DNA from: Heterobilharzia americana
Taxonomy: Eukaryota > Platyhelminthes > Trematoda > Strigeidida > Schistosomatidae
Direction: 5' to 3'
DNA length: 64,000 nt
Assembly (NCBI GenBank): GCA_944470555.2
Contig: OX104130.1
Location: 2,232,001 to 2,296,000, forward strand
Below are positions 10,698 to 21,359 of this stretch, piece by piece. Each line of letters starts with the position of its first letter. Within the stretch, counting starts at the first letter, position 1. Below the pieces are notes generated by a model, which made no database searches, was not told the DNA's origin, and saw nothing but the letters and a program-made list of their open reading frames with translations. The position numbers and the translations under genes were made by a program.

Positions 10698-10759
10698 CTT
10701 GGTTTCTTAAATGAACTAGGTCCCTTTTGAGCAAGAAGAGAGGGACGTTTGTTTGACAT
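10698..10759 (-). CDS. POLD1: DNA polymerase delta catalytic subunit, exon 1 with start codon
   Basis: A 62-base coding start too short for a simple ORF scan: MSNKRPSLL, then KGPSSFKKP, then a split codon AG|GTAAGC. The short basic N-terminus resembles the family start (MDGKRRPG, then PPKRARG). It probably serves as a nuclear localisation region, which is an inference. Its phase (two bases over) fits exon 2 exactly and gives an uninterrupted join from PR to GNHDD. The start was chosen because this is the only ATG giving both the basic leader and the right phase. Confidence 0.8.
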
Positions 10760-11240
10760 AATTTGAAAACTTCAACTTCAACTTTGTAGTTCCGACACCG
10801 CGCACTCCTATTAGCCTTAGGAAGACCTTGAAGTCATATGTTCAAAAACTTCTCAGTATGCAGTGATTCCTATTCTCATTAGATAAGCAGTTAGGCTTCT
10901 TCACACTAATTTTCAGTCTTGCCGGACAGTTTTTAGTCTCGAATAGTTGCAATTCAAAACACTTAACCACTTTTTTGCTGTGTCAATTATTAGACTTACT
11001 CCTTGTGCGCTTTTCAAAGATTAGTTTTATTCCTTTTGATCGTTGTAGCCTTTAATGTGTGAAATAATGATAAATATAGTCTTGATAATAGACAAAAATC
11101 TGTTTCGTAGTATGGCATCAAGTTTAACTGCTGTTTTCGGATTTTCAACATGTGTTTCAATTTAAAAAGTTAGGGTAATAATTTTCCAAATCAGTTTTCT
11201 AGTTTTATTCTTGTTGCCTTCCATTAATTTTATCATAACA
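10760..11240. promoter_or_regulatory. probable POLD1 5' flank / promoter region
   Basis: The interval separates the POLD1 start (minus) from the start of the CR1-like ORF1 (plus). It should hold the POLD1 promoter and 5' UTR, and perhaps the 5' end of the retroelement. I see no confident core promoter motif or spliced-leader acceptor, so the assignment is by position only. Confidence 0.35.
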
Positions 11241-11259
11241 AGTGGATTACGTAACTGAA

Positions 11260-12685
11260 ATGCATTTAACCACATCCAACGTCAATGGTGCAAGTCTAAT
11301 AACAGTTTCAGAGGATGTCTGCGTAGTTTATCGCAGAAATGTCAGCTTCTCAGCTAAGGCGATGGGTTGTGAGCTTTTCTCTCAGTGGACTCACTGCTCC
11401 TGTGATTCCAGCCAGCCATCTGGTTATTATGAAGCACTGCTTAATAGCCCTTTTGATGGTGATTGGTATTTTTGTCCATGTTGTAGGTCCAAAAGTAAGT
11501 ACCAAATAAGCCTAGAGCTAGTGAGACAGAACTCCGACCACCTTACGGCTAAGAACTCTACACAAACCAGCCTCAATCTAAAGAAGTCTCATGGCCATAA
11601 AAGATCCCTCAAGTTAGCAGTAAGGAAAGTTCCGAATTCATCACTGTCACGGACTGTCTCCCGTTAGCATGCCTTTGGTTCCGATTCCTTCTGTTAAGAA
11701 TGGGAATTACACACCTGATAAGCGCCAAAAGAAAGGTCTGAAGAAATGTAGGCAGGTCAGTTCAGTTAAAAATGGAACGTTAAGTAACGATCGTAAGTCT
11801 GACAGAGTAACGACCATTCAGCCTAATGAGAAGCCGAACCATAAGCTGAACATTGCCCCTCCTACTCAGGCGAAAAACGTTCCGGAAAAAAGCAGATCTT
11901 GCTCCCACCACCTGTAACTCAGGGCGAAAGCCGCCTGCATTTCACCACCAGCCTCTGCCAATCGCCAAGGAAACTCCCACAGCTGGCACCTCAGGTCTTC
12001 CGAGTCAGTCGCAAAGGCTCATCGGAAATCTGAGTCTGTATTCACAGGTCGGAATAAGCTCCAAAAGGCAGACCATAACCTCAATCTTAGATCATTCATA
12101 CTCTCCAGGAAAGTGGCTGCTCCCTACTGACTGATCGTGAGGAACATGACCTTGACCAATGGAAGAGTGTTGCAAACTGCCGGGAACCTCTCCCTTCAGT
12201 CCATCTCTTCAACGCCTAGCGCGTAGTAAGTTCTCCCCCAAAGGCTCTCCTAGACCTTTAAGAGTCTCCCTTGATAGTACACGTCGGTCCGAACACATCC
12301 TTCTGAAAGGTCATCAGTTGGTGAAACGCAAACTGTCTGACGTCAGGATTAGGCCTGATAGACTCTGGCCAGTGAGAGAACTTCTTCGCAGCAGCAAGAA
12401 GATTTACTCTCAAGAGTTATGCTGCTCGGTAATTATACACGGATTCCCGAATGTTCGGGTACCGACACTGCCGAACTTATCCACGACATAAATCAGTGGA
12501 GATATATTGTCAGCAAACTCGAAATCGATGTGAGGGCCGAAAGAATTAATCGTCTTCCAAGGCCGGCTCACCTCTCGACTATACGTACTCCCAGGCTACT
12601 CCAAGTAACCCTTGACTCTCCGGACATGGTTAGAACTACCTTGGCATCCTGTTATAATGTATCTGATAGTTCCCTAGAGAAATAA
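11260..12685 (+). pseudogene. CR1-like ORF1 (PHD-like finger protein), frameshifted
   Basis: The first part (to 11667) has CELFSQWTHCSC, then YYEALLNS, then DWYFCPCC. This is a PHD-like Cys/His pattern in which the W before the last CxxC and the QWxH core are kept. The frame changes near 11665, 11855 and 12420, giving a Ser/Lys/Arg-rich middle. The last part reads HDINQWRYIVSKLEID, NRLPRPAH and LLQVTLDSPDMV, the conserved ORF1 C-terminal module. The same module occurs in element B near 23.9-24.2 kb. ORF1 proteins of this clade bind the element RNA. ATG at 11260 was preferred over the GTG at 11242. Confidence 0.7.
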
Positions 12686-12944
12686 AGATAAGCAAGTGCA
12701 GACTCAGGGAACAAAGGCAGACTGGGAGGCGATTCAAGCGCTTACCGTTGGCCAACGCATACCCAACGATAGAACGGCTGGACGATGAGCAAGAGTATTT
12801 ATCGATCTTGTCCCAGATCGAAGAGGGGTCAGTGGATACAGTAGCCCTTGGTTCCACCGCCCTATCAAAAAACTTGCCAAAGCCGGCCATTTAAAGGCTG
12901 GCAACTCATGCTTAACTCAACCGGTTGCTTGGACCTCCGGCCCT

Positions 12945-15775
12945 CATACTCTCATTCGCTGTACCTTCAGCAATGTACGAGGCCTACGCTCCAAGGTACC
13001 TGGATTAAGGTTATTGGTGGATGAGGAAAGTCCTAGCATAACGGCTTTCTGTGAAACATGGCTATCAGAGAACATAAAAGACGAGGAGGTTCGTCTAGGA
13101 CAGCTCAGCCTAATCCAGGAGGATAGGCCGGAGGGTCCAGGAGGTGGCACTGCTCTTTACACCTGCCCTTCCTCAAAAGTCCATGAGATTCAATCTCATA
13201 GGATTGGCATTAAAGATGTCCTCTGGTGCAGCATTAGGTGCTGCGGAGGTCCGCGTTTAGTTGGAGTTTTATGCCACCCTCCTGCAGCTGATGCCACGCT
13301 AAATAAAATGTTAATACAGTCCATTAGAGGAGCCCTGGAACTGAACTCCCCACAGGTCCTCATTATGGGAGGTTTTAACTTTCCTCAACTCTTTACCACA
13401 GAAAGTCCATCTACTACTGAAAAAGACTTTCGGGAATTGTTACTGGAAAACTCCTTGACAGAACATGTTTCCCAGTGTACTCGCTGGGGGCCTGACTGTA
13501 AGGCATCCCGACTAGATTATATTTTCACAAATCAGTTCATTGGGGTAAGCAAATTGAATGTTTTCAGCCCTCTTGGCCTGAGTGACCATGCAGTTGTCTC
13601 CTTCAGTATTTCTGTATCTGAGCCACCCGTTCCCGATCAGCCTGTAGTTAGGAATTACAAGAGGACTGGTTTCGAGAAGGTTCGGCAAGATCTAGAAGGT
13701 TCCGCTTGCTTAAACTGCGATGACCAACTGGATCCTGATGCTAGATGGGGTCTGTTGAAGAATATAATCTTACAGTCGATGGAAGACAACACCCTCTGAT
13801 CCCAAGAACTAACAAGTTCTACTCCTCCTGGCTTAAGTCTAGCACGAGCGAACTAATACAGCGTAAACGGTCGTCTTGGAATCTATGGAGGTGCACTAAT
13901 AGCCTTTTTGACTGGCTAAATTATGAAGATATCCGTAACAAATGTTCAGTAAGGATCAGGAATTACAGAATAAACCACCAGACACAACTTTGTAGAACCC
14001 TGGAGGGGAATCATGGGATACTGTACTCGTTGATGAAACAGAAGAGTAACAGTTCACTAAGTTTACAGGACCCCATCAGTTCGGAGATTCTCTCTTCCAA
14101 CTCAGAAGCTGCAAACCTACTAGCTCATGAGTTCCAAAACAACTGTCATTTTGGAGACAAAACCCCGCCTCTGTCGGACACCCGTATCACAGAGGGACTA
14201 AATCATATAGAGTTTAAACCCTCTGTAATTATGGGGATGTTAAAGAAACTGAACCCGAATAAGTCTCCAGGAATCGGTGGTATTCACCCATGAGCACTCA
14301 AGGAGTGTGCTGAAGTTCTGTGTGCCCTACTAGCAAGCCTCTTCAAATGCTCGTTTCTGGAAGGCAGGTTACCCTCTGATTGGAAACGGGTGGCTGTCGT
14401 TCCAATTTACAAAAATGGAAACAAATTACTCGCCTCCAACTACAGACCAGTCTCCCTGATCTCTTCAGTTACGAAGGTCTTGGAGAGGGTCATAAGTGAC
14501 TCACTACGTGATCACTTACTTCAGAAATCAATCCTAAACGACTGTCAGCATGGCTTTTCTACCAGGAAGGTCAAGTAACACCATTTTGTTGATAGCTCAG
14601 AATAGCTGGACACTCTCTGTCGAGAAGAAAGAGCCTATATACGTTGGTTTACTTGACTTTTCTAAGGCCTTTGACAGGGTAAATCATAATATCCTGTGTA
14701 AGAAACTCCAGCTCATGGGTGTACACGGAAAATTATTAATCCGGCTTAGAGATTATCTGTACACCAGGATGCAGTCAGTTAGAGTTGGCTCTTCTCTATC
14801 TGATTGGTTCCCGATGCTGAGTGGTGTGCCTCAAGGTTCCATACTGGGCCCACTACCGTTTCTTGCTTTTATCCATGACCTACCAGGGGTCCCTAATTCA
14901 CATTCACTATTATATGCCGATGATCTGAAGATCTGGGGGAAATACAGGAACCAGCGGGTATTTCGATCTTCCAGGAGGACCTTACGAAAATCCTCGATTG
15001 GGCTACGGAAAACCTGCTTCCTCTCAGCTCGAAGGAGTGTCGAATTATGATAGTTGACAAACATAAAGGCAGTCCCAGTTCTTACTCTGTAGGTGAAACA
15101 AATATCTGTCACTCTAACATGGAACAAGATCTGGGAGTTACACTAAATGATACACTAGGAGCCTCTGTTCACTGTCGCCTTGCAGCCGATAGGGCTTATG
15201 GAATCTTGGGGTTTCTGTCGCGAACCTTAAGGTGTCTAACTCTTCTTTTCACCACGGTGTGTGCCCTGTACATTCGTCCTCATTTAGAAAAAATTCGCTT
15301 GTAGTGTCCCCATACTTGAAAAAGGGCATATCCATCCTAGAAGGGGTACAGAGAAGAGCTACAAAGGAAGTGATTGGGTTACGGCACAAACCGTACCCAG
15401 ACCGTTTAGTTGCTCTTCAGCTGCACCTAGTACAACACCGGAGGATCAGAGGGGATATGATCATGATGTACCACATCGCCCATAATCCCATCCATCCCAA
15501 CAGATCCCTTCTAAGCTTTAGTCGGAAAAGTGACTTGAGGGGTCACCCGTTAAGAATAGAGCATGAGTGAGCACGTACAAAGATCCGTGCTGACCCATTT
15601 GCGGTTAGAGTCCGTAAACTGTGGAATTCCCTCCGTTCAGCAGTTGTTACAGCCCCATCCCCTGATACCTTTAAAAGGAGGCTAGACGCACACCTCGAGT
15701 CCTACGGTACCGATGGGCTATACTCGAGAAGCTTTCCTCAGATCAGATGCAGTAATACTAACTTGAGACCAGATT
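12945..15775 (+). pseudogene. CR1-like ORF2: endonuclease and reverse transcriptase, defective
   Basis: The endonuclease starts at about 12958 with CTFSNVRGLRSK, has CETWLSE, and ends near LSDHAVVSF (13581-13607). Its central motif is MGGFNFP, whereas the family has GDFN, so a catalytic Asp is replaced by Gly. The RT has NKSPGIGGIHP followed by TGA (14290), NYRPVSLISSVTKVLE, a frameshift at about 14560-14575, LLDFSKAFDRVNH, GVPQGSILGPL and an intact YADD loop near 14918. Frameshifts follow at about 14945 and 15300. The C-terminal segment continues to about 15770 with one more stop. Reverse transcription and target nicking by this copy are ruled out unless in trans. Confidence 0.85.
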
Positions 15776-15787
15776 AATTAATTAATC
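15773..15787 (+). repeat. TTAATT-type 3' tail of CR1-like element A
   Basis: Short tandem TTAATTAATTAA directly after the ORF2 stop marks the 3' end of the element. Confidence 0.6.
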
Positions 15788-15789
15788 GT

Positions 15790-18700
15790 ATCTCTATCCT
15801 TTCAGGTTTTTCAGAACCGGGAAGATAATTGTGACCATTCCAAACTCAGAAAGTATTCCAGTTAGACAGACGTAGAACCCAAGGAACCGAAGTTCGCTAA
15901 TTCTACGACGCGAAGTTTGAAGTTTGAGGAAACTTGAAGCTTGTGAGCTATCGCTTCTAGGTCTTGGGGCTTGGTTATATTCCTTCGGCGGTAGCGTAAC
16001 AGACAGGGCTGCTGAGTTTCTGTAAATGCTGGCATGCAGTGTGGTGTAAATAACTGCTGGTGCCACTATGCATGTACAGGCATGATACAAGCCGAGCATG
16101 TAGAACTAATTAAGTCTTCATCTTGGCACAGTATTCTGTACAGATAGCAGATCAAAGACATTTTCAAAGACGCCTTCAGCTTCCCAACAGCAGTGAAGTT
16201 AAAATTTTTAGCTGGAGGGGAAACAGCAATGGAGAAAGGAAAGTGCACAGGGAAAGGAATCCTAGGTCATTAACAGTTGGAGGAGTAGAAGAACTACAAA
16301 GACCGCTGTAACAGGACGATAACATGGTGCAGTTGAGCACCACTATTACTCCTACATCCCTCGAGTCCCCCAACAACCCACCACCACTCAGTCGCGCATC
16401 GGATATCACGGCCTGTCTTGGGAAGGATACTGAAAATTGGGACTGAACATTAATAAGTCAGAAAAAGACAGTAAACCTATAACTGCAGTCATGCCTATGG
16501 CAGCAGTAGCAGTGAAAGGTTGAAAACTCACTCGTTCACACCAAAGCCTTAGACACAAGATTAGGCCAGGGAGGTCTTAGCGTTAGGAAAGAGAAAGTAG
16601 GGGGAAGTGACACCAGGTTCCCTTGAAGACTTAATTGAGTCAGACAATCCTAGGAGCATCACATGATCAGGCCAATGTGTATTCTAGAGCTTGCTGCGAG
16701 TCGCCATTAGTAAGGAAATGACATCCCAATCTGTAACAACTCTCCAATCATTTTGAAAGCAACGGACTGTTCCGAGTTTCCTCACAGTCTTCAAGGCAAT
16801 AATAAAACGATTCCACCGGAAAATATGTGGTACCAGCTGAAGATGAAACCGAACAATTCCAATACCGCAAAAGGAGTCTCCTACGGTTTGAACTCGGTCT
16901 CATAGGTAAAAAAGGAGTTTTGGGTTAATGTTCTCTAATTCTGAGGTTGATGACATGCTTTTGGTGGCCCAGGTATCTAGTGCTTACAAAAAACTGCTAA
17001 CTCCCAGAGGCACCGCGTATACGGAAAGCATGAAGCCTAAGGGGACTACAGACGAGCATCGGAAAGCTTATTTTCATTATTGGAACCCGACAGGCCAGGG
17101 CGTTTCAGCAAACATAAAATAAATGTAAATAGAACTGCCTAGGAGGATTTGGGGAGCTCAGTGAGTCAGGAACGGTCATGTTTGGTGGGATGGGCTGTGT
17201 AAATCCATTACGTAAGCTCGCCATCAGAGTTTACCGCTGAACTATATCCTTGTGTTTAAACTAGGGGTTTTGGGAGTAAAGAGGAAACTTCCTCAAACCA
17301 GAATGAATATTCAGGGAAGTAACATGAGATGGCTGAAATGATTTACTGAGAAGTTACAACTGATGATGGTGAAAATGCTAACCTCTAAGTATGGTACTCA
17401 GTTGCAAACGGCTCCCGTTCCGCGTCGCATTTCCCGCTATTCTCGTTCCTCGCACATGTTTGCTATTAGTACATATTCCTCTTGCTAAATATCTCAATAG
17501 ACCACTGACATCACCTTGGACGCCGTTTTATAAATTACTTGTATGCATTCCCATGGGCAACTCTTACTACACCGTATCCTCTTTAAAAGATTGTTTTCAT
17601 TGTCCCGATGACCGTCATATGGGTATCTTGATCTGTTTGGTTCTTGATCCCTGTTTTTTACTTACTGGTATACACTTCTGAAGTTAAATGATGCTTACGT
17701 TTTTCTTTGTCATTGATGCTGGTTGTATAGAGTGGCCCAAGTCTCCTTGAGACCTCAAAAAACCTTCCCGTTTTCGAAGTAGTTTATATGATCGTGACCC
17801 GCCTCCAAAGTGCACCTATGATAACATCAGTATTTACTGCTGAATTTACGGATGCGTGTGAAGTTTTCAGATATGGTCACTACATTTAGCGGTGAAAGCC
17901 TCTGGTGATGTTTTTCGTCATCGCTTGTTCATTCCAGACAGTAGTGGTCCTCAGACTGAAGGGAAGAAGATCTTACTTCATATACAGGCTATGCACGCCA
18001 GGTAAACTGCCGATATTTGTGTTCACTCATAGGTATAAAGGTTTCTGGCGGAAATGCGAGTGATAGGAAAGTAACTTGACTGTTTCATTACCGCAGAAGT
18101 AGTGCCGGAGTAAATCCTCAAAGGCTTGTACTCGCAAGGTCACGAACATGGGAAGACGTACTGTGTTAGATGTTTAGTACCACCGAAGGGGCTTACATCT
18201 CCGAGTGTGGAGAATAAACAATGGTGCGTTTTCCATGCCAAAACATTCTATGTTCGTTTGTTCCTGCTAATGTGATCAAGTGCCCACCACAGCTGCCATA
18301 AAGCTTCGCGTTGCGCTCGGTTGCCAGGTGAGCAGGGTTCAGGTCCCATCCACTTTCGATTATAGTTCAAAGGTTCGATACTTGTGGACTGGGTTTTGTG
18401 TATTGTTCTTCATTCTTAGTATTCCCGATGGAACTGCAGTGGTCAAGTCGTCGCTAGTCAACCAATAAGAAGTAAAACATTGTGGCTATCGAATGATTTT
18501 GTTCTACACTGGGTGAGTAAGGAGAATCTCAGTCATCTGATTTTTTTTGACGCCCAAGGGGCATTATGGTAGTATTGTCACTCAGTTCCTCCAGTGTGTC
18601 TGCAGAGGGTGAGACTCATTTTGTGCTCTTCGGCTAGTTTAAGCTCCTCCGTCGATAGCCTTCCACTTCGTTTTTTCTGCCGAAATTTCACCAGATCTTC

Positions 18701-19535
18701 CTCCCGCTTTTCTCTGACAGTCTTGATAGCTTGTCTTTCGCTTCGTTCACCGTTTTGCAAAATTCCACCGTGTTGGTTTGGTTCAGCACTTGCTCTCCAC
18801 TGACGGCGTGGGACTAATACCAGACGACGGCTCGAACGACGGTCGTTTCGTTTCTTCTTGCACAGATACCCTCCGTACCAATAAAACCATTGGTGATTTT
18901 CTCCGAGGTGCGTTCTTTCCGAAGTTGACACCTTTCAGCCTATTCCTTCTGTCAACTCCTCAGCTTGGGAATTCGTTCCGATTTCTTTGATGCCTAAGCT
19001 TCCCAAGTGAGGTATAAACCTCGCTCTCCCAGAACATGAAACCTAATCCGTCACTATCATCTTCCGTACTCAACGGTTCCTAGCACCCTAACACTCAACA
19101 ACGGCCTCAGTCACCGTCTTTGTGCGTTGGTCAGAAATTGCGACGTCCTTCGTCAGACATGTAGTCAGTAGTCAGTCACTGAAATAGTGGTCACTGGCAG
19201 GCACTAGCTACCACTAGATATCTGAGGAAATAGTCCCATTACTTCTCCTGACCATAGGACATTAAATACGGTTGAAAGTATTGATGGGTCAATGTAGAAC
19301 GACTAAGTAGCTGCTCCAGACGGAAGGACTGACATACTCACAGGATAAATCACAGATTTGCAGTTGCACAGACGGTCACCGGAGTTCCCAAGAAGTAGAA
19401 CTCACAGTTGTGGTAAAGCCACTACCACCATAACAAATCTGGCAGTTAAGCACGTCTTTGTCTGTTGTCGCGTGGTTTTAAAATCCGCCTGTTTTTCGGG
19501 ATCTGGAAATGCTGGTTGGTGATGACTGCTGTTGT
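15790..19535. other. region without recognised genes between two CR1-like elements
   Basis: Sequence of higher G+C than most of the window, with many short broken frames on both strands. I found no exon, RT, integrase or transposase motif. Its position between two convergent CR1-like copies and next to a Gypsy protease relic suggests old element sequence, but this is inference. Confidence 0.35.
18578..18931 (-). CDS. uncharacterised basic ORF, doubtful
   Basis: A 117-codon open frame on the minus strand. Its middle and C-terminal parts are rich in Lys, Arg and Glu and look helical (ERSERQAIKTVREKREEDL), with no Cys clusters or catalytic motif. It lies in the otherwise uncoded region between two CR1-like elements. 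It may be a relic of an element's gag-like or linker segment, or an opportunistic frame. I do not recognise it. Confidence 0.2.
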   Translation of the reverse strand: MSTSERTHLGENHQWFYWYGGYLCKKKRNDRRSSRRLVLVPRRQWRASAEPNQHGGILQNGERSERQAIKTVREKREEDLVKFRQKKRSGRLSTEELKLAEEHKMSLTLCRHTGGTE

Positions 19536-19539
19536 GAGC

Positions 19540-19760
19540 CTACGGTAACGCAGTCATTTATTTTGGGCAATAGATGAAAGACCGAAGCGCAGTTCTTGGT
19601 TGACATTAGAGCAGAAGTTAGCGTGATCCCGCCCACACCTTCCGAAAAAAACCATCCCGATCCGCTTTGGTGCTCCGAGTGGCAAACGGACCTGCCATCA
19701 CCGCGTATAGAACCAGAGTTTCATTTCTAGATCCAGGTTTTCCTACGCCGTTTCAGTGAT
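19540..19760 (+). mobile_element. Gypsy-type LTR retrotransposon relic (protease segment)
   Basis: The frame at 19588-19674 reads AQFLVDIRAEVSVIPPTPSE, the retropepsin region of Gypsy polyproteins. The catalytic DTG is DIR here. Just downstream, one frame over, VANGPAITAYRTR matches the segment that follows in the family (ANGTPITTYGTR). A stop lies upstream (NR*KTE). No matching RT, RNase H, integrase or LTR was found, so it is a decayed internal fragment. Confidence 0.7.
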
Positions 19761-19829
19761 CGGCGATAATGGGCCAGTTTCCAATCTTTACGTCACCGTT
19801 TTCACGGCTAGTCCTGATGTAGATGATCC

Positions 19830-21155
19830 TATTCATGTTGTCTCATCTGTTTTATGATTTGCCGTCAAACTGGGAATAAGTGACGAGGCATAAACCAATC
19901 ATTTTCGAACACTTCGGTTCCGCGTGTCCCAAAAGGTGTATATCATTGACGGGGAAAGGAGTCATAGTATCCTTAGCTAATTTCAATCCAGTTGAAGGGC
20001 ATACGGCTGCGATCTGGGAAGGTATCGTCAGTTCTTTGCTCTCAGTATAAATATCCTTGATCTTTCCCGAAATCCTGAAAAGAGTTAATAGAGTGGCTCG
20101 ATGGTTCGATCACATGCTCCAGCTTTCTTGAGCGTTATTTTGATGGACTGTACTCTGGAGTCCCCGAAGTGAAACACTTGGTAGTAGAACAATGTTTGGT
20201 TTGTGTATTCTCCATCTATCATAGGAATGTGGGAAAATAGACTCACTGGATTTTGTCCTCACATCAGTGATGTTTTATAACTTCCTCCGTCTCGATATGG
20301 TTATTTAAGGTTATGGTCATGTGAGAGTCAAACTTTCAAGTAGGGTTTGTTCCAGTGAGTTGATATACATTTTGATTTCTGGACAGGCCCCCTTTTAACG
20401 AAGAACTGTTGAATAAATTGGTGAATGAAGTTATATACACATTCAACTATCTGATCAACCTAGTTTCAGTTTAGATGAACCGTATTCACTGATGGAAAGT
20501 ACTAGTTTCGCTCCCAAGAAGAAGCCTAGCCGTAAGACTGCAGGAAGTTGGTGACCGGTAGTACTCGCATTTGAACTACCCGTAAGCTTTAGTTTCTTAT
20601 GTTGTGAACTCAGTGCTTTCAGTATCGACAATGACGAAGTGAAACCTCTGTGAATTCATGATCTCGGCAGAGTTGTACTGAGTTTTAAAACCGAGAAAAG
20701 AGAAAATGACAGTATATTGCTTGTCGATTTGAGGGAAGGTATCGCGAAACTCCCACGCTGGCAAAGATACAACTTATCTCCCTGTACATTTTGAATTAAT
20801 ATTTTCGCGTTCTCTTATTTCATGACCAGTGGTTCACCTTCCCACCTTGTATAGGGCGAGTCGCTGATTCCACTATCCAATATCCGTTTAACGAGCTTGT
20901 GTAAACTAGTGGACTTCTTCTTGTTCGCTGCTCGGTTTTGCGGAGCGGTTTCAGGTCCTTGGCGGATTCCGATAGGTTGACCCAGCCACTCGTATGCTAT
21001 ATCTTCGGTGTACAAAGCGGGAGGTTACGTGTTGGACTGTGGTACGGTCAGCTTCTTTAGATATCGAGTTGCCATACAGTTTACCGGACTGGTCGTTAGA
21101 GGGTCAGGGATGGTGAAGAGAAAACTTACAGAGGAAAATTTGCGTGAGTAAAAAG
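19830..21155. other. no recognisable gene
   Basis: A stretch downstream of the Gypsy relic with no further pol motifs that I can read. A 66-codon minus ORF at 20815-21015 (IAYEWLGQPIGIRQG start) has no family I recognise. It may belong to the 3' UTR of CR1-like element B. Confidence 0.3.
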
Positions 21156-21359
21156 GAAAAGAAAAGTGAACTAATGCAGCAATCTAATTACGCCCAAGCT
21201 AGGCAAAAAGGGGTGCGAAGATATGAAGAACTTAGGTGGGTATGACCAACTCATGGCAAGTGCGAGGGTGAAAAGGGCTTATACTCACGGCAGAAGGAAA
21301 ACTGGTCGGAGGGGTAAAATAGTTGGAATGGCGTGACAGCAGTAGAGTTTTTCTGCTTA

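Larger units (their letters stand above)
11240..15787 (+). mobile_element. CR1-like non-LTR retrotransposon A, nearly complete but broken
   Basis: Two cistrons in the usual order, ORF1 (zinc-finger and nucleic-acid-binding type) and ORF2 (APE endonuclease plus reverse transcriptase), end at a short tandem tail TTAATTAATTAATC near 15774-15787. A TTAATT-type 3' microsatellite is typical of CR1-clade elements. The SGVPQGSILGPL, LLYADDLKIW and C-terminal KLWNSLRSAV segments place it with CR1/Jockey-group RTs. At least five frameshifts or stops make it defective. The 5' boundary is uncertain. Confidence 0.85.

Noticed and set aside
16928..17122. 64-codon plus ORF as a gene
   Set aside because: No motif, and neighbouring sequence is broken in all frames.
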